A stretch of DNA of 64,000 nucleotides from Pirellulimonas nuda (GCF_007750855.1 NZ_CP036291.1:3658001-3722000), one strand, 5' to 3'. Counted from the stretch's first letter, positions 1 through 10,600 are shown. Made by a program: numbers and translations. Notes: a model not told the origin generated them from the letters alone.

Positions 1-1533
1 CGCCTCGCTTTCCCTCCGGTAGGGCAGCTGCGTGAACAGCTCTCGCAGCCACGCGAACGGCTCCACCCCGTTCGCCTTGGCGCTGCTCACCAGCGAGTAC
101 ATCGCCGCCGCGCCCCGGCCGCCATTTTCGCTTCCGACGAATAAAAAGTTCTTCCTGCCGATTGCCGGAAGCTTAACCAGCCTCTCGGCAGTGTTGTTGT
201 CATACGCCAGGTAGCCCTGCTCGGTGTAGCGGCAGAGCGCCTCCCATTGGTTCTGGGTGTAGGTAAACGCTGCGCGAATCGGGCTCTTGGGCAAGACCCG
301 TTGGTCCTCGCTCTCGCGATCGAGCCACGCCTTGAACTGGTCGAGGATCGGCGTGGCGTGCGCCCGCCGCCCTGCGGCCACTGCGTCGAAGTCACGCTCC
401 CCTTGCGGGTTCTTCTCGGGGCACGCCCCCCGCAGCTGCTTCTCGACCTGCGACAGCCGAGCGATGAACGACAGCGCCGTGTTGGCGCGGACCGGGTCGT
501 TGTCCTGCGCCTGATGCCAGTACCGCCGCGCGTGGACCCAACAGGCCACTTCTTGCACTTGCTGCCCCGCGTAGATGCAGTCGTAGCCCGAGTAGGCGTC
601 TGCTTGAAGGTAGCCCTGGAATCCTTGCAGGAACTTCCTGGGTCCGTCGCGTTCTCGGCTCGTGGTGAAGTCGTATACCGCGTAGGGGTGAAGCCAGTCC
701 CCCAGGTAGGGCCAGAACTTGCAGGTCCGCGTCACCCCACGGCCCGGCTCGAGCATCTTGATCGAGGTGTCGTCGGTGTGGATCACTTGCGACTGGAGGA
801 CCAAGTGCTTCATCCGCATCACCAGCGGCAGCGCCAGCTGCGCTAGCGCCGCCTGCCAGCCGCACAGCGTGCTGCGGCGGATCGTCTTGCCGAGCCGCGC
901 GTGGATGTCTTCTTGCCGGTAGAGGGGCACGTGATCCCCGAACTTGCTCAGCACCGTGTGGGCGCACAGCCCGGGGCCGGGCAGACCCTTCTCGATCGGC
1001 TGCGGCGGCTTATCGGCGATCGCCACGTGCTCCTGGCAGCCACGGCAGGCGTACTTCACCCGGTCGTGCTGGACGACCTTCAGGCGGGCCGGGACCAGCT
1101 CGAGCTGCTCGCTGCTCTCGACGCCGATCTCTTCACGCTGGGCGCCGCAGCCGGGGCAGGCCCGCTCGGCCTCAGGGAGCTCGTGACGCACGACCTCGCG
1201 CTGGAGGTGGTCGGGCAACTTGCCGACGCGGCCGGGGGACTTGCGGCGACGCCCTGGGGGCCCCTCTTCGATCAGGTCGCCGGGGGGCTGCTCGAGCTGA
1301 GCGGCTATCTCGCGGAGCTCGTCCAGCGAGAACAGCAGCAGCTGGTCGGGGTCGATCCGCTCTTGCCGCGATCCGCGGATCCGCTCCAGCAGCAGCTTGA
1401 TCTGGTGCTCGAGCGACGCGACCAGCCGCTGCTTCTGTGCGAGCTGGTCGGTGAACTGCTCTGCGGTCGCCTCGAGCTGCGCGAGCCGCTCTTTCAGACG
1501 CTGGTTCTCTTGTTGCAGTTGGGCAACGTTCAT
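1..1533 (-). CDS. tnpC: IS66 transposase TnpC (3' end outside window)
   Basis: DDE transposase of an IS66 element. Reading from the ATG at 1533, the frame stays open for 511 codons to the first base of the window, close to the usual IS66 TnpC length, so only a few residues are missing. The N-terminus is a Gln/Glu/Leu-rich coiled coil (MNVAQLQQENQRL), followed by a CxxC...CxxC zinc-finger region around residues 125-165 (ACPGCGAQ and ACRGCQEH). Next comes the catalytic core with VIHTDDTSIKML and the YLQADAYSGYD motif, and the C-terminal GRKNFLFVGSENGG block typical of the family. It lies 43 bp downstream of tnpB in the same direction. It has no stop in the window because of the edge, not because it is broken. 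Confidence 0.93.
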   Translation of the reverse strand, partial: MNVAQLQQENQRLKERLAQLEATAEQFTDQLAQKQRLVASLEHQIKLLLERIRGSRQERIDPDQLLLFSLDELREIAAQLEQPPGDLIEEGPPGRRRKSPGRVGKLPDHLQREVVRHELPEAERACPGCGAQREEIGVESSEQLELVPARLKVVQHDRVKYACRGCQEHVAIADKPPQPIEKGLPGPGLCAHTVLSKFGDHVPLYRQEDIHARLGKTIRRSTLCGWQAALAQLALPLVMRMKHLVLQSQVIHTDDTSIKMLEPGRGVTRTCKFWPYLGDWLHPYAVYDFTTSRERDGPRKFLQGFQGYLQADAYSGYDCIYAGQQVQEVACWVHARRYWHQAQDNDPVRANTALSFIARLSQVEKQLRGACPEKNPQGERDFDAVAAGRRAHATPILDQFKAWLDRESEDQRVLPKSPIRAAFTYTQNQWEALCRYTEQGYLAYDNNTAERLVKLPAIGRKNFLFVGSENGGRGAAAMYSLVSSAKANGVEPFAWLRELFTQLPYRRESEA

Positions 1534-1576
1534 GCCGACGTTATACCCACGCGCCGCGCGAACGCAATCGCATCTT

Positions 1577-1927
1577 TCAACTCGCCAGCGAGAACCGCTT
1601 GCGGCGGGCGCTCTTCAGGTCGATACCCCGCAGCAGCATGGTCAGCTCTTCGCTGCGGATCTCGGCCGACCGCTGGTCGGCGGCCATCTGCGGCAGCTGA
1701 AACGTGCCCGCTTCCAGACGTCTGTACCACAGCGCCAAGCCGTCGCCGTCCCAGTACAAGATCTTCAGCTTGTCGCGCCGTCGGTTGACGAACAGGAAGA
1801 GGGATCCCGAGAGGGGGTCTTGCTCCAACACCCCGGTCACCAAGCCCTGCAGGCCGTCGAACCCTTTTCGCATGTCGGTCGGGCCATTGGCGACGAAGAC
1901 CCGCGTGCCGGCCGCAACGCTCAGCAT
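1577..1927 (-). CDS. tnpB: IS66 accessory protein TnpB (IS66 Orf2-like)
   Basis: A 116-residue protein beginning MLSVAAGTRVFVANGPTDMR, the conserved start of IS66 Orf2/TnpB. The middle holds the hallmark segment LFLFVNRRRDKLKILYWDGDG and the end RRLEAGTFQLP. Its exact role in IS66 transposition is not established, but it is required in elements that carry it. The ATG at 1927 overlaps the tnpA stop by a few bases (ATGCTGA), so translation is probably coupled. The longer frame upstream of this ATG is only the antisense-free extension through tnpA and shows no family similarity. Confidence 0.92.
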   Translation of the reverse strand: MLSVAAGTRVFVANGPTDMRKGFDGLQGLVTGVLEQDPLSGSLFLFVNRRRDKLKILYWDGDGLALWYRRLEAGTFQLPQMAADQRSAEIRSEELTMLLRGIDLKSARRKRFSLAS

Positions 1928-2259
1928 GGCGCTCCTCCCTCGATCACGCCAAGCACGGCGCCCAGCTGTCGCGGCGCGATGTCGGCCGGGAAGCGGAGCG
2001 TGAAACCGCCCGGCGTCGTCAGCTCCAGACGGTCGGCGGACAACCCGCCGGGTGGCTCGACCACGTCGACTGGGATCAGCTCCACCCGCGCCGGCTCGGA
2101 GTCCAGCTGCTGGAGCGATCGCCGCCACGCATAGAACGACGCGGTTGAGATCCCCTCGCGCTCACAGAACGCACGCACCGAAAGCCCGCTCGACCCGAAC
2201 TCCTCAAACGCCAACCGCCAGAACGACTCTTTCTCCGCCGAACGCTGCTGCTTCGCCAT
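1921..2259 (-). CDS. tnpA: IS66 TnpA-like DNA-binding protein
   Basis: A 112-residue protein starting MAKQQRSAEKESFWRLAFEE. Residues 20-47 form a helix-turn-helix (SGLSVRAFCEREGIS followed by ASFYAWRR), typical of IS66 TnpA, which is thought to recognise element DNA. The C-terminal half (LTTPGGFTLRFP) is the usual beta-rich tail. It is the first gene of the element, 43 bp inside the GTAAGC end, and overlaps tnpB. Confidence 0.9.
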   Translation of the reverse strand: MAKQQRSAEKESFWRLAFEEFGSSGLSVRAFCEREGISTASFYAWRRSLQQLDSEPARVELIPVDVVEPPGGLSADRLELTTPGGFTLRFPADIAPRQLGAVLGVIEGGAPC

Positions 2260-2282
2260 CGCATGCCTCTGGAGCTCGAGAA

Positions 2283-2302
2283 AATGAACTCCTCCAGCTT
2301 AC
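2283..2302 (-). repeat. IS66 terminal end (GTAAGC terminus)
   Basis: Read on the minus strand the element begins GTAAGCTGGAGGAGTTCATT. GTAAGC is the usual IS66 terminus, and it lies exactly where the IS110 remnant resumes at 2303. The partner repeat is outside the window. Confidence 0.65.
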
Positions 2303-2846
2303 TGGCGGCCGCAAGATGTACTTCACCGTCCGCTCACCGATCACGAAGCGCGGGAACTCCCACGCTCGGTGGTTGCTTACCCAGGCGGCCCAGAATATGG
2401 CCCGGCAGCCGGGTCCGCTGGGGGTCTTCTTCCGCCGACTCGCGAAACGGAAGTGCTGGAATGTGGCGGTCTGCGCGACCGCTCGGAAGCTGGTCGGCGT
2501 CGCATGGCTGATGCTCAAGAACAACGAGCCCTACCGCTACGCGAACCCGACGACCACCCAGAGGAACCTCTCTCGCCTCCGGGTCGCCGTGACCGGCGAG
2601 CTGCGGAAGCCTGAGCACAAAGGCCGCCGGCCGGGGGTCAAGAACGGCGCCAACCCTCCTTCTCGCTTGGAACCGTCGCTGCAGCGCGTATGCGAGCAGG
2701 AAGGGTTGCCGCCGGTTAACGGATTCGAGCAGCTGCCGGCCGGCGAACAACAGGTGCTGCGGACGCTGGGCGTCATCGACTTCGTCCAGCAGATCAACCA
2801 AGATCGGCGGTCACCGCGAAAATCTCCCACTCGTGCCAGGAACTAA
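2303..2846 (+). pseudogene. IS110-family transposase, C-terminal remnant cut by IS66
   Basis: From the IS66 boundary the plus strand encodes about 180 residues matching the C-terminal transposase_20 (IS116/IS110/IS902) domain: TGGRKMYFTVRSPITKRGNS, then HARWLLTQAAQNMARQ and RLAKRKCWNVAVCATARKLV. The N-terminal DEDD catalytic half is missing; it would lie on the far side of the IS66 insertion, outside the window. The frame runs to a normal TAA at 2844-2846. The piece cannot transpose. IS110 encodes a RuvC-like recombinase that works with a bridge RNA; no such RNA was identified here. Confidence 0.85.
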
Positions 2847-2978
2847 GCGATCACCTTCCAGCAACACAAATCAATGATCGGAGCGACGCTCGCAATGCAT
2901 CTGGCGGACGGCTACGCCGGCAATCTTTTGGCGTTCACGCAGACCAGGGGTGCTCATTGCCGCCCCCTGGACCCCTGG

Positions 2979-3362
2979 CTAGCCACTTCTCCTGTTCTGC
3001 GCTGCCGCGTTGAGCTTCACTCCGTCGTCGAGACGTCCTGTCCGAATCTCAATCCCGAACGTGATAACACCTTGCCGAGGAGTTGACCGATCCAGAGGTA
3101 GGACATCCCGTTCTCGTTCAACGCGACGCAGTTCGAGTTCCAGCTCCCGCACGCGGGCCTCCAACGAGCTGGCGACCGGTCCGCTCTGTTGGAGTTGCTC
3201 GGCCTTCCAGCGGTAAAGCACGTTCGCGCCGGAGAGGCCCAGACGATCAGAAATCGAGCTCGCGGTATGGCCATCGAGCAGCATCTGCACCGCTTCTTCC
3301 TTGAACTCCTTCGTGAACCTACGGCGGGCCGGCTTCGTTGGCTTCTGCTTCTTACCAGGCAT
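2979..3362 (-). pseudogene. IS3-family OrfA remnant (3' truncated)
   Basis: Starting at the ATG at 3362, the first ~89 residues are a good IS3/IS911 OrfA (Tnp-8 HTH): RRRFTKEFKEEAVQMLLDGH, SDRLGLSGANVLYRWKAEQL and the leucine-zipper-like VRELELELRRVERERDVL. The usual continuation (KKALAIF...) is replaced at about 3095 by unrelated sequence, and no OrfB DDE gene follows, so this is a dead fragment. Upstream on the minus strand the sequence TGAAGTCCTTAAAATGGGCC begins at 3401 with the TG expected of an IS3 end. The IS630 remnant begins exactly there, suggesting IS3 inserted into it. Confidence 0.75.
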
Positions 3363-3401
3363 CAAGGGACTCCTGAGGGTGGGCCCATTTTAAGGACTTC
3401 A

Positions 3402-3665
3402 CCTGTCCGTGGAATCCGCACCACCTCACTGCGTGTGCCGGAGAACGTAACGCTGGTGAAGCTGCCCCCCTACAGCCCCGAGCTCAACCCGATCGAGAAC
3501 CTCTGGCACTACCTCAAGAGCCACTTCTGGAGCAACCGCGCCTACGCCGACTACGACGCCCTCGAAGCGGCCGCCATGGCCGCATGGCGTGTCGCCGTCC
3601 TCGACCAGGACCTCGTCCGTTCGGTCTGCGCAGCTCCCTACCTCGATCGCGCTACTTCAAAATAG
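3402..3665 (+). pseudogene. IS630-family transposase, C-terminal remnant
   Basis: The plus strand encodes the C-terminal part of an IS630/Tc1-mariner-type DDE transposase: VPENVTLVKLPPYSPELNPI followed by ENLWHYLKSHFWSNRAYADY, which contains the last catalytic Glu (PIENLW). The catalytic Asp residues and the HTH are missing. Similarity starts at the apparent IS3 end near 3401, so the rest was probably displaced by that insertion. It stops at TAG 3663-3665. Confidence 0.8.
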
Positions 3666-3746
3666 AAAGCGTAGTAGGTTCGAAAAGTCTTCAATTGAAA
3701 ATCACAGCGGGCCCGGCCGAGCCATCGACTCAACCTAGACTCGCCG

Positions 3747-6700
3747 CTAGAGACGTGCGGATCGAGACAGTGCCTCATCGACGAGGGTGGGCCAATCGGC
3801 GGGTTGGTCCTCTGCCGGAAGGTCACTGAAATCCAGCTCGATAGGGTCGATTTCGATGAACCTTTCGCTTCGGGCGTCCGCGGCCTGTGCGGCGAGCAAT
3901 AGCAGCAGGGGGTCTTGCCCCGCGGCTGCGACCGCCGCGGGCTGCCGAGCCGCTTCAGGATTGAAACCAGCGATCGGCATCGACAGTGCCGCGACCGTGG
4001 GGGGGACCTCCCACACAGTTGCTTCGACCTGCGGCGTTACGGGTGGTGCGGCAAGGACCTCGAGCGGCGTTTCGGCGAGCCCGGCGACCGCGGGCGGAAC
4101 CTGACCGAAGTATGTCCGCCAGATCTCGAAGTCGGTATGGTTCACCGCCAGGTCGCCGTTGCCGTCGGCGCCGCTAAAAGGAGCCGCGACCGAATCGCCG
4201 AGTTGGTCGCGCCACACGGTGTAGTCTGCGGAGTCAACGAAGCCGTCGCGGTTGTAGTCGCCAGGCAACGTGGGGGCGACGATCGCGCCGGTAGAGAATG
4301 TCTCGGCCACGCCGATCGTCGCGCTCGCGGCGTACAGGGGCATCTCGGGGCCGCTGTTTGCTTCGGCGCGGACGTACAACCCCATCGCCTTGGAGTAGAG
4401 GGCGAACTGCCCGCCCGGCAGGTTCACCCAGCGAAACTTCGCGTCGTCGGTGACGGCGGTAGTATTGGCGTCGCCGCGCGCCAGGTCGGGCTCCGTGTAA
4501 AGGTAGCCGTACCGCTGCGAATCGGCCTTGACCAGGTAGCCGTTGGGCGCCCGCAGGGCGATGTACCCGCCGCCGGCGTCGATCACCTGGAACTGCGCGG
4601 TGCTGCTGTTTGTGTTGGCGACCAGAGGCGCGAAGCTCGCCGGCAGCGATGCGTCCGCACGGACGTACTTTTGATTGAGCGCAGCGCGGAGATTGATCGT
4701 CTGGCCGATCGGCGCCGACCCCGCGTCAGGGACGGCGGTGACCTCCGGCAGGCTGAAGAACGTGACCGTGTGCAGCAGCAACGCCGAGTTGTAGTCGAAG
4801 AAGTCGCCGTCGTTGATGTCCGTCACGTGGTTGCCGGCGATCACCAAGTTATCGAAGTGGAAGAACCGCAGGTACGACGACTGGTTGTTCGCGGCGTTCT
4901 GCTCGCCCCACAGGATGCTGTCGGCCCGTGGTGCGTCGTGAACCGTGATGTTGCGGAACGCCTTGTCTTGCAGGTAGCTGACGGTGTTTGTGGAACTGTC
5001 GAAATCTTCGTCCCAGACACGCAGATTGAAGATGATGCTGTCTTCTCCCCACACGTCTAGGTTTTCCCACAGCCCGCCACCGTGGTAGTCAAGGCGATCG
5101 AGCCTCAAGCGGCTATTGAAGACGCCATGGTTTTTGCCAAAGTTGGCGCCCGCGGGGCGGTCCGAAGCGAGCACGACGTGGTCGTAGACCTTGCCGCCCG
5201 CGTTTTGCGTGTTGAAGTCTCCCCAGCCGAACTGGAAGGTGGGCCCGTTGATCAGGTTGAACGTGGTGGAGTGATGTATCTCGTAGTCTTCATGCACGTA
5301 CGTCACGTCGTCGTCGTTGTACATGAAGACGCCCTCGTAGTACGTGAAGCCGCCGTTCCGCTGGTAGGTTCCGCCGCCGTAGCCGACGTCTTTGTGCCCA
5401 ATAATGCGGGCGTTGGCGCCGCTGTTGACGGTCCCCATGCGGGCGCCGATGTTGGTGAACCCTTCGAGCGAGGCCACGTAGGTGGCGGAGCCATCAAAAT
5501 AGGCTCGCGCCTCCCACGGAGGATTGAGGTTCCACGCGTTTCCTGCCGCGGAGTCCATCCCCGCCCAAGGCGTGCGGCCAGGATCGGACCACTGGTAGTC
5601 GGTGTTGCTGAGGTAGACGTCAAACATCTCGTCGCTGTAGATCGCGCGACCCCACACCTTGATCGGGTAGTTCGAGTTGTTGTAGACGAAGCTGCCGTGC
5701 AGGTAGGCGTCTCCGGGGGCGTAGAACTCGCGGACCAAGCTGTTTTCTCCGGCGCCGAAGAAGCGCCAGTAATCGTCCGGCAAGTGGATTCCCGCGCCCA
5801 GCACCAAGAGCTGGCTGTTAAAGAACTCGACGTACTCGTCCTCGGGCGCCGACGCGGGCGCCAGGTGGACCGGGTTGACGAACACATAGAGCGGCGCTTC
5901 GTAAACGTTTTCGCTGCGTCCCGACGAGGCGGACCATGCCTCTTTGTTGATCGCGATCCGGTAGTGGCGGGTAAACTCGGCTCCGGAGGGAAGCGTTACG
6001 TCGATTGTTTGCGGATCGACCTGCACCACCGACAGCGGCGCGGGACCTATTTCTAGGTCGTTGAGGCTAATCGTGCTCGTAGGAGCTCCGGGGAGCAGCG
6101 TCACTCGCACGACGATGTCTTCGCTCGCGTCGATGTTCGTCCAGTGGCGGCTGTGGAGCGTCCGGGTCGAGTTCCGTTCGATCGGCCCGTAGTTGCCATA
6201 CCCGTAGGGCCGATGGCCGCCGCTGTTTGCTGGGTCGTCTTGATCCAGGTAATTGCGAATCTGCGGTCTAGTCTCGTACACCGGCGAACTGAGGAGGCCC
6301 CCCCCTGAAGCCGCTCGCACCTCCACCGCAAAGTACGACGATATCTGCGTCGCTTTGCCCTGCGAGGGATCGGCTGGGGTCTGGTCCTGCAACTCGCTGA
6401 AGGTAACGCCCCCGATCGTGTAGCTTTCCGGGTTGCGGATGCCGGGGACTTCTGGGGAGACCTCGAGCGTATCGGTCGATCCAACGACACGGATTGCTGA
6501 GCTGGCCTCGGATACGCCCCCGCTGCCAATGGCGCTCACGCGGTACTCGTGGGTCAGCGACCGGTCATATCCGTGGACCGTGTGGGTTGAGGCGTTCGCC
6601 AACGCGACCGTCGCGAACGGGGTCCACGCGCCGCTGTCCAGTTTTTGCTCGATGAGGAACCCTGTGTCTGTTGTGCTGTTGTCGGTCCAGAAAAACTGGA

Positions 6701-7655
6701 TCGAGTTGTAGGGCGCCTGGCTGAGGAAGTGGAGTCGCGAGGGCGCCACTAGGCCGGAGGCCTCTTCGGCCGATTCAGCGTTGCGAAGCTCAAACCAATT
6801 GAGGTTCATCAGAGCGCCGCTGCCGCCCGCAAAGGAAAGTGTGACAACGTGGGCGCCGGCGGCAGCAAAGTTGAGCACCGTCGAGACCTCCTGCCAGCGC
6901 TGGGCGCCCCCTGTCGATCCGACCTGCACGCTGCCGATGGAGGCGCCGCCGGAAGCGACGTTGATCGTCCCGCCGCTGGTCGCCGAGGCAAAACGGAACG
7001 TGGCAACGTGAGGCCCCGCCTGATCGACCTGGACGGTATAGCTCGCTGAGTCGCCGTTGTCGATCGCGGTGAGGTTCTGGCCCCCACCGACGTCGGACGT
7101 GGGTTCGCTCGTGACCCCGACCTGCGTGGTGAAGCCTTCCGCTTCGACCCGACCCGACTGAGGCGTGGGGGGCGCATCGGCGGTTAGCTCAATCCAGTTC
7201 AGATTGTAGAGGTACCCGGCGCCGCCGCTAAACTGGAGGGTCAGGTCTTGCACGCCCGGCGAGACAAACTGCACCGGAACCGACGCTTGACGCCAAACCT
7301 GCCAGCCACCGGTGGGCGGGATGGCCATGGTGGCGAGTGTTTGTCCGCCTGAAACCACGGCGATGGTTCCACCACTCCCGCCCGATGCGTAGCGGAAGGT
7401 CGCCGTGTAAACGCCGGACTGGGTGACGTTGAGGCTGTAAGTTGCGCTATCGTCGTGGTTGATGAAGGCGACGTTCTGCCCGCCGCCTACATCGGTGGTC
7501 GCCTGATTCTGGACGCCCACCTGACTAGTAAAATCCTCGGCCTCGATCAGGCCGGGAACCGAAACTGCTAGCAATCGCCGTTCTTCGAGGCTTTCGAAAC
7601 GTAGTCTGCGTTGACCGCCTTGCGCGGCGGCGCCTCGTTTAGTCAAGAAACTCAT
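3747..7655 (-). CDS. Secreted CBM6/Fn3/beta-helix/fascin-like/dockerin carbohydrate-active protein
   Basis: A 1302-residue exported protein. Residues 17-30 carry the planctomycete N-terminal motif (RLRFESLEERRLLAV). Two CBM6-type carbohydrate-binding modules follow (about 33-160 and 168-290; each has VGGGQN and ends LNW(I/F)EL), then an Fn3 domain (300-393). A long beta-rich region (400-980) contains YAPGDAYLHGSFVY and IKVWGRAIYS, recalling right-handed beta-helix glycosidases of the GH49/GH28 type. A fascin-like beta-trefoil (985-1115), a dockerin I pair (about 1129-1190, [20 protein letters not shown]) and an acidic tail complete it. The likely role is binding and hydrolysing a polysaccharide outside the cell; no catalytic residues could be assigned with certainty. 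An AGGAA ribosome-binding site precedes the ATG. It lies 24 bp after the next gene and is probably co-transcribed. Confidence 0.85.
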   Translation of the reverse strand: MSFLTKRGAAAQGGQRRLRFESLEERRLLAVSVPGLIEAEDFTSQVGVQNQATTDVGGGQNVAFINHDDSATYSLNVTQSGVYTATFRYASGGSGGTIAVVSGGQTLATMAIPPTGGWQVWRQASVPVQFVSPGVQDLTLQFSGGAGYLYNLNWIELTADAPPTPQSGRVEAEGFTTQVGVTSEPTSDVGGGQNLTAIDNGDSASYTVQVDQAGPHVATFRFASATSGGTINVASGGASIGSVQVGSTGGAQRWQEVSTVLNFAAAGAHVVTLSFAGGSGALMNLNWFELRNAESAEEASGLVAPSRLHFLSQAPYNSIQFFWTDNSTTDTGFLIEQKLDSGAWTPFATVALANASTHTVHGYDRSLTHEYRVSAIGSGGVSEASSAIRVVGSTDTLEVSPEVPGIRNPESYTIGGVTFSELQDQTPADPSQGKATQISSYFAVEVRAASGGGLLSSPVYETRPQIRNYLDQDDPANSGGHRPYGYGNYGPIERNSTRTLHSRHWTNIDASEDIVVRVTLLPGAPTSTISLNDLEIGPAPLSVVQVDPQTIDVTLPSGAEFTRHYRIAINKEAWSASSGRSENVYEAPLYVFVNPVHLAPASAPEDEYVEFFNSQLLVLGAGIHLPDDYWRFFGAGENSLVREFYAPGDAYLHGSFVYNNSNYPIKVWGRAIYSDEMFDVYLSNTDYQWSDPGRTPWAGMDSAAGNAWNLNPPWEARAYFDGSATYVASLEGFTNIGARMGTVNSGANARIIGHKDVGYGGGTYQRNGGFTYYEGVFMYNDDDVTYVHEDYEIHHSTTFNLINGPTFQFGWGDFNTQNAGGKVYDHVVLASDRPAGANFGKNHGVFNSRLRLDRLDYHGGGLWENLDVWGEDSIIFNLRVWDEDFDSSTNTVSYLQDKAFRNITVHDAPRADSILWGEQNAANNQSSYLRFFHFDNLVIAGNHVTDINDGDFFDYNSALLLHTVTFFSLPEVTAVPDAGSAPIGQTINLRAALNQKYVRADASLPASFAPLVANTNSSTAQFQVIDAGGGYIALRAPNGYLVKADSQRYGYLYTEPDLARGDANTTAVTDDAKFRWVNLPGGQFALYSKAMGLYVRAEANSGPEMPLYAASATIGVAETFSTGAIVAPTLPGDYNRDGFVDSADYTVWRDQLGDSVAAPFSGADGNGDLAVNHTDFEIWRTYFGQVPPAVAGLAETPLEVLAAPPVTPQVEATVWEVPPTVAALSMPIAGFNPEAARQPAAVAAAGQDPLLLLLAAQAADARSERFIEIDPIELDFSDLPAEDQPADWPTLVDEALSRSARL

Positions 7656-7679
7656 GGCTGTTCCTTTGCCACAATGCGA

Positions 7680-10600
7680 TCAGGCATCAACGGGCCCCTG
7701 AGCGATCGATGGCCGTCTCCATTCGAGTGGGTCCGACAAGAGCTTTCGCGCGCAGTTGACACCATCTTCTGGTTCGCGCACGGCTTGCCCAACGGGGCCA
7801 GCGTGCTCGCGACGCTGCCCGTTTGCGCGGCCCGCCACGACCTCGGCGATGAGGCGATCAATCGTCGCGAGGTAATGCTGCCCTCGCTGACCCAGCGATT
7901 CGGCTCCGGAGGGGGCGATCGAGCGTCGCGCCCCTGACGCCGGTATAGGGGGTTCGAGCAAGAGAGCAGCAAAGTCGGGCTCGCGGTCGATCGACGCGTC
8001 AAACGCCTGATCTAACGCTTCGTATCGGGGTGTCGAGTCCCGGGCCGCCACAATCGCGGGCGCGGCGCCCGAGGAGACTAATTGCAATCCATTGAAGCCG
8101 CCGTTGTTAGCGACGCCGGCAATCGAGAAATCGATGGTTCCGGCGGCCGAGGCCGGCGCCGATCGGAAGACGACGAACTCCACCCCCTCGGCGAACGCAC
8201 CGTTCCCGCCAACCTGAGTATCGAAGCTGGTCGTGAGCGTTTGGCCACCGAGCGTGAAGGCGGTCTCTTGATTGAGCTTGTCCCCCTGTCCGTAGAGGTA
8301 GAGGTCGTAGCTGGCGCCGGCTTCCAGACCAGACAACGTGAACGAATTGGAGCCGGTGGTGAACAGATAGTCCTGCATCAGCGGGTTGTATGCGTCGCCC
8401 GGACCGCGCTCACCTTCCGTATCCGATCCGGTGTCGAACTGGCTGATCGTGCTGAACGAAAGCGAGACGGTCGTGGCTTGCCCGGTTGCGTCGTTCAACC
8501 CCCCAGTGCCCGGCGCCGCGGTATTGAGCACCTTGTTCCACGTGGTCCCGGGGACAGGCGCCGCGGCCGCGCCGGAGTAGGTCGGCCCCCCCCCGAAGTC
8601 GATGTTCACCATGAGCGCCGGCGCCGGCGGAGGGAGCACAACCTCGCCCAGATGATCTCGCCAAGCGCTGTAGTCGGCGGCGTCGATCACGCCGTCGCCG
8701 TTGCCATCGGCGGCCAGGTTGGTCGTCGAGCCAAACGACTTGCGCCACACCTGGTAGTCGGACTGGTCAACTAGCCCGCTGGCGTCGTAGTCAAACGGAG
8801 CGCCCCCCGCCGGGCGGGCCAGGGCCAGGAGGTGGCTCGGACCGCTGCGTCGGCCGATCGAGTCTTCTAATTCCGCAACGAACAGGTTCAGTCCCGCACC
8901 GGCAGAGAAACGCAGCACGACCGGCACGTCCGCCACGCCCGCCGGCCCGAGGACCACGACCTGCTCGGTCTTCGCCAGCACGTTGTCCGCGGCGAACGGG
9001 TCCGACGCCGGCGACTGTGAGGAGGCTTCCCATTGTTGGAGCACGACGCGGGCTCCGGCGGGTCCGGTGAGTCGAATCGTCTGACCGGCAGGCGCCACGA
9101 CGTTTGGCAATTCACCGATACCGATCATCGAGACGCCGGGCGCCTCGAGGGCGCCGTTGAGTGACTCGGAAAAAGAGGCGGTCGTGCTGCCCGAAGCACC
9201 CGCCAAGCGGCTGACGGTCGACGTTCCGTCGCTGAACATCACGGTCAGGGTGGCGCCGGCGAGTTCTAGCCCAGAGACGTTCGCCGCGGCCGCGATCGCG
9301 CCGACCGGGTCGATGTCGGCCGAGAATCCGAACGTCTCGCCGACGCCGAAGTCGTCAAAATTGAAGTTCAGCGCCGAGAAGCCTCCCCCGAACGGCGTAT
9401 CGAACGAGAAACCGAGGTAGCCCGTTTGGTTGGCGCCGGAATTGGGCGTGAACGTCTTGCCGACAAGGTCGGCAACCGCTCCGTTCGGATCGAACACCAT
9501 GCTGGCCAGCAGCGCGGTCGAAAGGTCGATGCGAACGCTGTCTAGTTCCTGTCCGCTCCGCGATGTGTTCTTGAGCATAAAGGCGTTGGTGGCCGCTGTG
9601 CTCGAGGTTGATTGGCTGCCCCCGCCATTGACCACTAGGTTCGCCGACGCCGCGCGGTCCGTGATCTCGCGCACCACGCCCAAGTGGTTCCACGTGACCG
9701 GCATCGCGTTGGCGCCGGTAGGGTCGGACGACCACAGCCCCAACGCCATGCTCCCCGCAAGCCAAGCCTGCGGAATAGGGACGGCCGGTCCCACGGGGGT
9801 CAGCGCCCCGACGCTGCTCAGCCGGTAGGCGGCCTGCACGGTTTGGGCCAATGGGTCCACCGTTAGAAACAACGCGACGTTGTCTGGCGTGGGGAGTGTG
9901 AACGGGTCGAGCGCCACGACCGTGAGGGCGCCCGCCACTTCGACAAGCACTTGGATCGACCCGCCCGAATCGCCCGAGAGGATCAGCGCCACGTAGTTGT
10001 CTTGGTCGCCCGTGCCCAGGTAGAACCCTTGCTCTTGTCCTGGACTGGGGACGCCCACGCCGTCATTGGGGGCGAGGATTTCAGTGACCGCGGTAAAGGG
10101 GGTCGTTTCTTGCGCCACATGAAACCCGAACTGCAGCGCCTGCTGGATGTTGTTCGCGGCGCCGCGGGCCGTGCCTGGCTGAGCGCTATCGATATTGAAC
10201 ACCCCGGCCGCGCCGATCGGCGTTACGAGCGCCGGATCGAACGTGTCAAGGTAGTTCGTCGCGCCGTTCGTCATGGAACCGGTCAGGCCGAGGTCGAGCA
10301 GCTTGCCGGCCGGGGTCGCTTCGTTCGCCCATGCGTAGTACGTGCCGATCGGATTGCCGGCGCCGTTGGTCGCGTCGATCGCGAACGGGTCATCGATGTC
10401 GACGATCAGGTCGTTGTCGTCGTCGGGGTCGTTCAGGTCGGAGGTGAAGTCGAGGTCGTAGTCGGTCGGCACGCTCGCGGCGTTGTTGGGGTTGGTGCCG
10501 TTGTCGATCTCGTCCTGATTGAGGTAGCCGTCCCCATCGAGGTCGTCCGGGTTGCCGCCTGCGCCGTCGTTCGGCTCGAGCACCCGGATCGCATCGCCAT

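Larger units (their letters stand above)
1..2302 (-). mobile_element. IS66-family insertion sequence, partial (runs off the left edge)
   Basis: Three minus-strand genes in the classic IS66 order tnpA-tnpB-tnpC are present. The outer end upstream of tnpA reads GTAAGC on the minus strand and stops at 2302; GTAAGC is the typical IS66 terminus. Right after it an IS110 transposase reading frame resumes in mid-gene, which fixes the insertion boundary. The other end lies beyond position 1, so target duplications cannot be checked. All three genes look intact as far as they are visible, so the copy may be recent. Confidence 0.85.
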
